From Ciceribacter thiooxidans (GTDB lineage: Bacteria > Pseudomonadota > Alphaproteobacteria > Rhizobiales > Rhizobiaceae): a stretch of 64,000 nt of DNA. The translations under genes were made by a program, and so were the position numbers. This document shows, piece by piece, positions 51,994 through 58,262 of the stretch. The notes beneath the pieces were generated by a model. The model was given only the letters and a program-made list of their open reading frames with translations. It ran no database searches and was not told where the DNA came from. Position 1 is the stretch's first letter, and each line of letters begins with the position of its first letter. Where the stretch lies: positions 806,001 to 870,000 of the forward strand of contig NZ_CP059897.1 of NCBI RefSeq assembly GCF_014126615.1, in the 5' to 3' direction.

Positions 51994-52770
51994 GTGAGAA
52001 CTCGTGACGCGCAAAGGGTTGCCGTCGTGACGGGCGGCACCTCGGGTATCGGGCTGGCGACAGCCCGGTACCTTCTCGCGCGCGGCCACCGTGTTGCCAT
52101 CTTTGGCCAGCGATCCGCCAGTGTAGAAAGTGCTGTCCAAATATTGTCGTCCGATTTCGGCTCCGAGCGTCTGTTCGCGCGTATAACCGATTTGGCAGCG
52201 CCCGCTGAGATAACGACCTTTTTCGAGGATCTGCGCAGTTGCTGGCGCACTCCCGAGATCCTCATCTGCAATGCAGGTGTCTCTCCCAAAGGACCAAACG
52301 GTCCAACCCCTTTCCAAACCCTCACGCTTAATGAATGGAATGACGTGCTTGCGGTCAACTTGACTGGAGCGATGCTATGTTGCCAAGCGGTTGTGCCCGG
52401 CATGGTTGCTGAAAAGTTCGGTCGGATCGTGTTTGTCGGCTCTCTTGCGGGCCGCGCGGTCCCGAGAATTGCCGGTTCAGCATATGTCGTCTCAAAAGCG
52501 GCTCTCTCGGGGCTTGCTCGTTCACTCGTTCCACTTCTCACGCCGCAGGGGATCACAGTGAACGTCGTTGCACCGGGCAGGATAGCGACGGAGATGTCCG
52601 GTGCGAGTAGCAATGAGACCAACCGTGCGGCCATCGCGCGTATTCCTGCTGGTCGCCTTGGCGAACCGGAGGAGGTTGCCGCCGCGATCGGCTTTCTGAC
52701 GTCTGAGAAAGCGGCATTCATCAGCGGCGCGATTATAGACGTCAACGGTGGAGAGTACGCGCCGGTGTAA
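51994..52770 (+). CDS. Short-chain dehydrogenase/reductase
   Basis: A 258-residue classical SDR. NAD(P)-binding motif VAVVTGGTSGIGLATARYLL at the N-terminus, the NAG motif in ILICNAGVSPKG, catalytic serine in VFVGSLAGRAVP and YxxxK in SAYVVSKAALSGLARSL. Start is GTG 51994, overlapping the TPP-enzyme stop (GTGA). It would oxidise or reduce an alcohol/carbonyl intermediate of the pathway. Substrate not determined. Confidence 0.9.
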   Translation: MRTRDAQRVAVVTGGTSGIGLATARYLLARGHRVAIFGQRSASVESAVQILSSDFGSERLFARITDLAAPAEITTFFEDLRSCWRTPEILICNAGVSPKGPNGPTPFQTLTLNEWNDVLAVNLTGAMLCCQAVVPGMVAEKFGRIVFVGSLAGRAVPRIAGSAYVVSKAALSGLARSLVPLLTPQGITVNVVAPGRIATEMSGASSNETNRAAIARIPAGRLGEPEEVAAAIGFLTSEKAAFISGAIIDVNGGEYAPV

Positions 52771-52783
52771 GGTCGGAGGCGAT

Positions 52784-53494
52784 ATGCTGTCCCACGGTCA
52801 TATTCTGATCTACACGGCAGATGCTGAGCTCTTTCTCCTCATAGAGTATATCCTTGAGGTGGAAGGCTTTTCTGTACGGCTTTGCACCGATCGCGAGGAA
52901 TTGCTGACGTTGGCGGCCGTCGAGCGGCCATCGGCCGTCTTGATTGATTGCTCCGGTTCCCACGTAGATGCGCCCACTTTGTGCCGCAGCATCAATAGAG
53001 CTGCAGACGGGCGCGTTCGGATTGCGGCATTTGCGCAAGCGCGATGGGACGAGTGTGGTCGTGACCTTAACGCCGTGGGGGTTGATCTCGTGATATGTCG
53101 CCCAATTGAACCACGTCGGTTGCTTGCGTTTCTCGGGGACATCCGGAAGGACGTGACCGCGGATTGCCGTCCGCACACGCGGCCGGAACAGTCCTATTCG
53201 CATGCAGACATCGAGATTAATGTCGCCAGGGTTCGGGTTACCCGGAAGGGACACCCCGTTCGTCTCTCAGCGCTACAATTCAGACTGCTTCTATACCTCA
53301 TGAAGACGCCTCAGGCCGTGCATAGTCGTGAGGAACTGATTACGGCGGGATGGCCACCCGACGTCGAGGTCGAGCCACGCACCGTAGACGTTCATATCGG
53401 CCACATTAGACGTGCGCTCAATCGATACGGGCCCGAAGTCATACGCACAGTGCGATCAGTCGGCTACTCTCTCGACATGTTTTCTAGCGAATAG
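52784..53494 (+). CDS. Atypical OmpR/PhoB-family response regulator (degenerate receiver), copy 1
   Basis: A 236-residue two-domain protein. The receiver-like domain starts HILIYTADAELFLLIEYILE and lacks the usual acidic pair; the phospho-site-like aspartate remains in AVLIDCSGSH; the switch lysine is replaced by arginine (VICRPIEPRR). The C-terminal winged helix is intact: FRLLLYLMKTPQAVHSREEL, then VEPRTVDVHIGHIRRALNRY and VIRTVRSVGYSLD. No histidine kinase is near. It follows the SDR by 13 bases with GGAGG before ATG 52784. Exactly the same length as the copy at 57374. Confidence 0.85.
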   Translation: MLSHGHILIYTADAELFLLIEYILEVEGFSVRLCTDREELLTLAAVERPSAVLIDCSGSHVDAPTLCRSINRAADGRVRIAAFAQARWDECGRDLNAVGVDLVICRPIEPRRLLAFLGDIRKDVTADCRPHTRPEQSYSHADIEINVARVRVTRKGHPVRLSALQFRLLLYLMKTPQAVHSREELITAGWPPDVEVEPRTVDVHIGHIRRALNRYGPEVIRTVRSVGYSLDMFSSE

Positions 53495-53655
53495 GGGACG
53501 AACCTATCCGAAATGTAGCCCCCGGCGGCCGCAGGTGCGGCGCACGCGCCAAGGTCCTCCGGATCTTTCGTTCTGTCGCGTCCACCAAAGCTTCCAGTTG
53601 CCGCAATCCAAGTTTGTTTCTATGGTGGCAATTCAATTTCGGATGGTAAGATGAA

Positions 53656-54069
53656 ATGGTGGCAACTCAAAAGGCGCCAGACGAAGTGGACGTCCGAGCG
53701 GGATCGCGTCTCAAGTCGGCACGGCGACTGAAGCGAATGAGCCAAGTGGAACTCGCCCGTATACTTGGCGTTACGTTTCAGCAGATACAGAAGTATGAGA
53801 ACGGGAAGAACCGAATAAGTGCCGGCAAAATTGTTGCGGCGGCGAACGCCCTCGGCGTGATGCCGAGCTTCTTCTTCGATGAAGAGGACCGCGTGACGAA
53901 GGACGTAGTGGAGGCTTCGTCTGAGATGCACAGGCTGATTGACCTGGTGGCTGCAGGCGACGCGCTTGAGTTGAATAGGCATTTTGCCAGAATTAAAACG
54001 CCGTCCCTGAGGAGAGCAGTCGTGTCATTTGTCACCGCGATAGCCACAGCAGGAGACGACCAAATCTAG
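53656..54069 (+). CDS. XRE-family transcriptional regulator
   Basis: A 137-residue protein with an N-terminal XRE HTH: SRLKSARRLKRMSQVELARI, then GVTFQQIQKYENGKNRISAG and FFFDEEDRV. The C-terminal half is helical and unassigned. This type is frequent in rhizobial genomes, often several copies. It ends four bases past the convergent small gene's end. The sequence ATGGTGGCAA occurs both at the start codon and 37 bases upstream, a local repeat that may matter for start choice. Confidence 0.85.
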   Translation: MVATQKAPDEVDVRAGSRLKSARRLKRMSQVELARILGVTFQQIQKYENGKNRISAGKIVAAANALGVMPSFFFDEEDRVTKDVVEASSEMHRLIDLVAAGDALELNRHFARIKTPSLRRAVVSFVTAIATAGDDQI

Positions 54070-54254
54070 AGTTCTGTCGGTCGTCCGTGTTCTATGTTGG
54101 CGAGTTCCTCCAGGACCATGGCTAGTAAGTATATTAGAAACAGATAGCCGCCTTTTCGAGCAAGTTGAACCGTACCTTGAATTTCGTCGCGCGCCCTCGA
54201 AACTTCCAGGAGAGCCTCCTTCTGTGAGGTGACCATTTTGCTCCCCACGTCCAT
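54066..54254 (-). CDS. Small protein downstream of the AHL synthase
   Basis: A 62-residue protein with one hydrophobic helix (GGYLFLIYLLAMVLEELANI) preceded by a helical charged N-terminus. It starts three bases after the AHL-synthase stop, so it is probably translated with it. No family recognised. It could be a membrane-associated accessory of the quorum-sensing locus. Confidence 0.55.
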   Translation of the reverse strand: MDVGSKMVTSQKEALLEVSRARDEIQGTVQLARKGGYLFLIYLLAMVLEELANIEHGRPTEL

Positions 54255-54256
54255 TT

Positions 54257-54889
54257 CTATTCAGCCGCAACAGGGTTCGGAAGCCGCTGCCCTTGAAGCA
54301 CCCGCTCGCTGTTTCCACGCAGGGCTTGCAGCATCTCCAGAGTTCGGCAATCGAATTTGGCAACGACAGCGACCACACTGTCCTTGCCAATATCCCTCGG
54401 GATACCGAGAGGCGTAATTAAGAAATTGAGCTGAACCAACCGCAGGAGCCAAATCGGTTCCATCTCGATGATAATTCGGTTGACGCCGGACTCCATGCCC
54501 CATTCCACGATAGCGGAGAGTAATGCATTGGCGACGGGGCTTAGTGTGCGGCCACGCTCACGGTAGGGTCGAGCAACGCAGTAACGGGTCCACTCCCAAA
54601 TATCTTCGCCAACGGGTCTTTCGACTTCACACAAGTCAGCAAGAACACTGGACAACAGATGCGGTTTGGTGGTCGGCAACATCCTTTGATAGCCCACAAC
54701 CCGACCGTCCTGTCTGCAGATCATGTGCAAGGCATAATGATTGTCGAACTGGTCGATCTCGCGATGATCGGCATGTGCTAGATCGCACCAGCCCTTTTCC
54801 TCGACGAATACATCGTGACGGAGCCGATATGCCTCGTCCATTTCGGTCCGGTACAGGTGGATGTTGTCGGCGGTGATGATTTCAATCAT
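54257..54889 (-). CDS. Acyl-homoserine-lactone synthase (LuxI family, BjaI-like)
   Basis: A 210-residue autoinducer synthase. Invariant residues of the LuxI N-terminal half are visible: R/F/W in YRLRHDVFVEEKGWCDLAHA, D in EIDQFDNHYALHMI, and the ExxR-type IWEWTRYCVARPYRERGR. The WEWTRY wording and PLGIPRDIGKDSVVAVVAKF resemble Bradyrhizobium BjaI-type synthases rather than TraI/SinI. It would make an N-acyl-homoserine lactone; chain type is not decided by sequence. Start 54889 follows a G-rich site. Downstream of its LuxR partner. Confidence 0.9.
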   Translation of the reverse strand: MIEIITADNIHLYRTEMDEAYRLRHDVFVEEKGWCDLAHADHREIDQFDNHYALHMICRQDGRVVGYQRMLPTTKPHLLSSVLADLCEVERPVGEDIWEWTRYCVARPYRERGRTLSPVANALLSAIVEWGMESGVNRIIIEMEPIWLLRLVQLNFLITPLGIPRDIGKDSVVAVVAKFDCRTLEMLQALRGNSERVLQGQRLPNPVAAE

Positions 54890-54918
54890 GATTGGCCCCC
54901 AGGAGTTGAGCCAAGTGT

Positions 54919-54958
54919 GCTGTATCAGAACAGCGAGAGACAGTGGGGAAGTTCCCAC
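54919..54958. promoter_or_regulatory. Palindromes between luxR-type and luxI-type genes
   Basis: GCTGT-N6-ACAGC (54919-54934) is lux-box-like and lies 30 bases upstream of the AHL synthase start. GTGGG-N6-CCCAC (54943-54958) lies 12 bases after the luxR-type stop and may be a terminator or second operator. Confidence 0.45.
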
Positions 54959-54969
54959 CTTGACAGACG

Positions 54970-55713
54970 CTAACTGATCAACCTGAGCCGGAAAGCCTCT
55001 GCGACGGCATGTGCTCGATTCACAGCACCGAGTTTCATACGGATATTGTGCACGTGCTTGGCGATTGCCTTGTCGGAGACGCCAAAAATGACACCAATTT
55101 CCCAATCAGTTTTACCCGCGGCGACCCAGGCCAAGGTCTCTCTCTCGCGCGCGGTCAGGCGCACCCTTGCCCGGACTTCATTGTTCTTGAGTTCGACTGC
55201 TCTACCGAAGGCAAAACTTGCGATGAGCGTCATCACACCTTTTGCCTCCGGGGCGTCATCGATGTACGCGCCGGCGAATGAAAACCCGACATGGCGGCCG
55301 TCCAAAGACAACAATGGCACGGTACAGCCGTTGCGCAATGCAAAGTCCGCGGCGCTAGCCATGACGTAACGCTCGTTTGTGCTGAGATCTGGTTGAGCGG
55401 GTAGCTCGGACCAGGTGAATGTCGGCTGCGCGCGAAGAACTCGTCGGATCGTAGGATCTTGGAACAGCAACCCCCTGTGAAAATAGATTGTCGCCCAATC
55501 CTCCGGCCAATCGGCCAAGAGGACATGACGCAATTGCTCGCCCGGTAACGTTCCCGGTTTCGGGATGAAGCCCGCCAGAATTTTCTCAATCCCAAACGTC
55601 GCTGTCGCCCGCTTCACTGCTGTCGTCAGATCTGCGTGGTTATTAATGCTTCGCACATCAGACAAAAATGAAAGCGTCCGCTCAAGGCCTATGGAAAGCT
55701 CATTCGTCGCCAT
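54970..55713 (-). CDS. LuxR-family quorum-sensing regulator with autoinducer-binding domain
   Basis: A 247-residue LuxR-type regulator. N-terminal autoinducer-binding domain includes WPEDWATIYFHRGLLFQDPT with the conserved W, Y and D positions, then PTFTWSELPAQ. C-terminal HTH: VRLTARERETLAWVAAGKTD, then VSDKAIAKHVHNIRMKLGAV. The HTH-proximal SDKAIAKHVHNIRMKLG differs from TraR but fits BjaR-like regulators. Start taken as ATG 55713; an in-frame ATG at 55746 is possible. Upstream neighbour of the AHL synthase. Confidence 0.9.
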   Translation of the reverse strand: MATNELSIGLERTLSFLSDVRSINNHADLTTAVKRATATFGIEKILAGFIPKPGTLPGEQLRHVLLADWPEDWATIYFHRGLLFQDPTIRRVLRAQPTFTWSELPAQPDLSTNERYVMASAADFALRNGCTVPLLSLDGRHVGFSFAGAYIDDAPEAKGVMTLIASFAFGRAVELKNNEVRARVRLTARERETLAWVAAGKTDWEIGVIFGVSDKAIAKHVHNIRMKLGAVNRAHAVAEAFRLRLIS

Positions 55714-55803
55714 GCAAACACGTATAACGTGCCTGCGAATTCCCATCTATAGGAGCGGCTCCAAGAATGAGATCCCGGTTACACGAATCGCGTGCGAGGA
55801 GCG

Positions 55804-56034
55804 CTAAGTGGGCCGGCGTTTAAGCTGGAGAAACACGTCGAACCAAAAATGGTAATCGCTCCGCCTCCGCTCTGCCCACGCGTCAAGAGCACAATATGCT
55901 GCTGCCGTGGCGGCTTCGTTGCCGTAGAGAGAGAGTGCGGTCTCGATGACGTCTGCCTTTTGATGCTCCTGCCAGGCGCCGTCCTTCCCGGGACTTTGCT
56001 CAATGGACACGGTAATGCTCGAAAACTTGGACAC
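55804..56034 (-). CDS. Small conserved-looking protein upstream of luxR-type gene
   Basis: A 76-residue soluble protein (SITVSIEQSPGKDGAWQEHQ, then TAAAYCALDAWAERRRSDYH, FWFDVFLQL). No membrane helix or known motif. Same direction as and 90 bases upstream of the quorum regulator. It reads like a real rhizobial small protein (balanced composition), but I cannot name the family. Confidence 0.55.
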   Translation of the reverse strand: MSKFSSITVSIEQSPGKDGAWQEHQKADVIETALSLYGNEAATAAAYCALDAWAERRRSDYHFWFDVFLQLKRRPT

Positions 56035-56168
56035 GGTAGTATCTCCTGCGATCCGGCAGGGAAGATTAAGATTTGCCGAACGTTAGATCTCGCTTGCGCG
56101 AGCCACAGAACCTGTGCGGTTCGCATCGTGCCGTCCCTGGCAAACGTGTCCTGAATACTGCGGCGGTT

Positions 56169-57104
56169 TCAGCCGTTAGCTTTATCCGCCTGGAGTCGCA
56201 GTCGTTTGATGTTCTCCTTGCATATCGTCTTCACTTGAGTGGTTAACGCTTCGGCCCTCTCGACGAGCCATTCCAGTCCCTCTTGGCTGATTTCGTAGTG
56301 GTCCGAATACCTAGCTTTCACATAGGCTTCATTTATTGCGTTGAACCACGCGCTATAACGCTGTCTGCCGCGTGGCCAGATTTCAACGAGACGATGATCC
56401 CTATCCTCGGCGAGTTGACGCAAATGCTTTAGGTTGTGTGAAGGGGGGGCGTAGCTAGTGAGTGTAAGGAGCACGACTGAGTATGAGCGTTCGATGGCTT
56501 GATGCAGTGTAAACGCCGCGTGCTTCCGCCATTCTGCATCCTGTCTCGCCCGTTCGATTTGGAAACCCGCCGTTTCCAAAAGAAGCTGTAGATCTGGTGA
56601 ACGATTGAAGAAGTAGTTTTTCGATATTTCGTAAGCGTCTGCCGCCGTTAGTTGTTTCGGCTCGGCGAGCGGTTCATCGTCGAGTTGGTAGAGCACGATA
56701 CCGTCACGACGTATGTCGACGAAGAAATACTGCCCATCATAGAGCGCTGTGTTCACCTCGCGCCTTGAATGGACAATCAGGCTGACGGGCGTCTGGATTT
56801 CCGGCAGATGCATCAGCCGGTCCTGCGCCTTGTGCCAGTAGGTGGCGAAGTCCGTGAGCTTCTTGTTGTTGACGATAATCAGCAGATCATAGTCGGACTT
56901 GTATCCCTTCTTCGTGTGCGGTTCGTCGACCCAGGTACCGCGGGCGTAGGATCCGAAGAGAATGATCTTCAGGATGCGGCCGCGCTTCTTGAACTCGGCC
57001 GTTCCCTCCTTCAAGGCGTCCTCGAACTCCTCATGCAGCACCTCGACGATGCGCGCGAGCTCACGCTGCTTTCGATGCGGGAGATGATCGAGGCTGATCT
57101 TCAT
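56169..57104 (-). CDS. Nucleotidyltransferase-HEPN fusion protein
   Basis: A 311-residue fusion. N-terminal minimal nucleotidyltransferase: IILFGSYARGTWVDEPHTKK followed by GYKSDYDLLIIVNNK, giving the GSx(n)DxD active site. C-terminal HEPN domain: HAAFTLHQAIERSYSVVLLT and PPSHNLKHLRQLAEDRDHRL, then EAYVKARYSDHYEIS. Start set at 57104 (MKISLDHLPH). MNT and HEPN are known as a toxin-antitoxin pair when encoded separately; fused forms are also common and their role is unclear. Divergent from the second response regulator. Confidence 0.88.
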   Translation of the reverse strand: MKISLDHLPHRKQRELARIVEVLHEEFEDALKEGTAEFKKRGRILKIILFGSYARGTWVDEPHTKKGYKSDYDLLIIVNNKKLTDFATYWHKAQDRLMHLPEIQTPVSLIVHSRREVNTALYDGQYFFVDIRRDGIVLYQLDDEPLAEPKQLTAADAYEISKNYFFNRSPDLQLLLETAGFQIERARQDAEWRKHAAFTLHQAIERSYSVVLLTLTSYAPPSHNLKHLRQLAEDRDHRLVEIWPRGRQRYSAWFNAINEAYVKARYSDHYEISQEGLEWLVERAEALTTQVKTICKENIKRLRLQADKANG

Positions 57105-57189
57105 TGGATGCGGTGGGTTCCTTGAGGTCATTGAGCATGAATAGCGCCGAATTCATAGAGTGCCTATAGCGCGAGAAATTTCAACAAAA

Positions 57190-57201
57190 ATGTTGCAACA
57201 T
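57190..57201. promoter_or_regulatory. Perfect palindrome ATGTTGCAACAT
   Basis: A 12-base perfect palindrome sharing the TGTTGCAACA core with the site at 47656. It lies in the divergent region between the MNT-HEPN and response-regulator genes. Confidence 0.45.
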
Positions 57202-57305
57202 AAGGCGGCGGCGTTTGGCCGCGCAGAGCCAATTTATAGGAATATATCGTCAATCCCATAGATTTGTTGGGATGACGGCGAGCCGTATAGCGATGTAAAT
57301 GCTAG

Positions 57306-57321
57306 TTTTGTGACATCAAAA
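57306..57321. promoter_or_regulatory. TTTTG-N6-CAAAA palindrome, site 4, with TGACATC repeats
   Basis: TTTTGTGACATCAAAA lies 52 bases before the second response regulator start. TGACATC inside it (57311-57317) recurs at 57332-57338, a 21-base period, as expected for direct repeats bound by OmpR-family regulators on one DNA face. Confidence 0.5.
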
Positions 57322-57373
57322 ATCCGAGTGATGACATCGAAGAGGGCTAATTCACAGTATGAAGGCGCAGAAC

Positions 57374-58084
57374 ATGTCACGCTTGGTCCTTTTTGTTTCT
57401 AACAATGCCGACCTCTACATGCTGCTCGCGCACATCTTGAACAGAGAGGGCTTTCGGACTGCGTTGGTGAGTGAAGATGAGGTGCTAGAACGCGCGGCGT
57501 CCGCGGACGTCACCGCGCTCATTCTGGATTCCGGAGAGGGATCGGAACTGGTCCTGAAAGTCTGTGCTGCAATCAAGGCTTCAGAAGAGACATCGAAAAT
57601 TCCGACAGTCGCGATTGTGCCGTCAGGGGACGAGCGCCACTACCTCGCACTGCTGAAAGCGGGCATTGACGAGAACTTTGTGCGGCCGATCTCGCCTGCG
57701 CGGTTGTTGGCATACCTCGATTCGTTGCATCCGTTCGATGCAAATGATCATCATTTGGCAGACAAGTCCCACGAGAGGAAAGTGACAATTGGACCGTTGA
57801 AACTCGAAGTCCGACGTCGCCTCGTCTCTCATGGCAACAACGAAGTTCAATTCGGACCTATTGAATTCAACATATTAAGCCGCTTGCTGCATGCTCCGGG
57901 TCGAGTATGCAGCCGCTCGGAACTTATCGAGGCCGCGTGGCCCGGCGACCGCTACGTGCAGCCACGTACTGTCGATGTTCATGTCGGTCGATTGCGCCGG
58001 GCTCTCGAGCGCCTCACAGGACGCACCCTTATTCGTACGGTTCGCTCCACCGGCTATGCAATAGAATTCGACAATATTGTCTGA
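57374..58084 (+). CDS. Atypical OmpR/PhoB-family response regulator (degenerate receiver), copy 2
   Basis: A 236-residue paralogue of the protein at 52784. Receiver starts LVLFVSNNADLYMLLAHILN (acidic pair replaced by NN), has an aspartate in ALILDSGEGSELV, and arginine for the switch lysine (FVRPISPARLLAYL). Winged helix: FGPIEFNILSRLLHAPGRVC, then VQPRTVDVHVGRLRRALERL and LIRTVRSTGYAIE. ATG 57374 has AAGG upstream; ATG 57359 is an alternative. Followed by an AT-rich stretch and the alpha-oxoamine synthase gene. No kinase nearby. Confidence 0.85.
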   Translation: MSRLVLFVSNNADLYMLLAHILNREGFRTALVSEDEVLERAASADVTALILDSGEGSELVLKVCAAIKASEETSKIPTVAIVPSGDERHYLALLKAGIDENFVRPISPARLLAYLDSLHPFDANDHHLADKSHERKVTIGPLKLEVRRRLVSHGNNEVQFGPIEFNILSRLLHAPGRVCSRSELIEAAWPGDRYVQPRTVDVHVGRLRRALERLTGRTLIRTVRSTGYAIEFDNIV

Positions 58085-58086
58085 TA

Positions 58087-58200
58087 ATGAAGGTCGACGA
58101 TTATTATTACCATCATAAATGGCTTTGTGAATTCAAGGAAAATACATTCGCAACAAGGTTAACAAATAATTCAAAAGATATTTCCGATATGCTTCGTTGA
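58087..58200 (+). other. AT-rich stretch with a possible 37-residue peptide
   Basis: ATG 58087, two bases after the regulator stop, opens a 37-codon frame (MKVDDYYYHHKWLCEFKENT, ending TNNSKDISDMLR). The stretch is strikingly AT-rich beside its neighbours. It may be a small gene or simply the promoter of the next gene. No clear ribosome site. Confidence 0.35.
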
Positions 58201-58262
58201 GTTCCGCATCGCGTGAAGCGACTCTCCCATTATCGTATCAATCCCATGGGAGATCGTCCGAA

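Larger units (their letters stand above)
49085..51997 (+). pseudogene. TPP-dependent enzyme (acetolactate synthase-like) disrupted by an IS element
   Basis: Two halves of one gene flank an IS. Left half (49085-49871): TPP-activating glutamate in YRQENMGGAMADGYARMSGK. Right half (51072-51997): TPP-binding VAIVGDGGFAHSWAELETMM followed by ITIIVLNNGILGF. Removing the element and one CGCTTG copy restores an open frame across the junction (GVLGSL|VGPRSLGRHSSALLECA), 570 residues, normal for the family. The interrupted product stops at 49900. Substrate unknown; the enzyme would decarboxylate a 2-oxo acid, perhaps the aminotransferase product. Insertion should knock out this step and may be polar on the SDR gene. 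Confidence 0.9.

Noticed and set aside
54890..54969. A TraR-type tra box in front of the AHL synthase
   Set aside because: The dyad GCTGT-N6-ACAGC does not match the Ti tra box, and the LuxR/LuxI pair does not resemble TraR/TraI.
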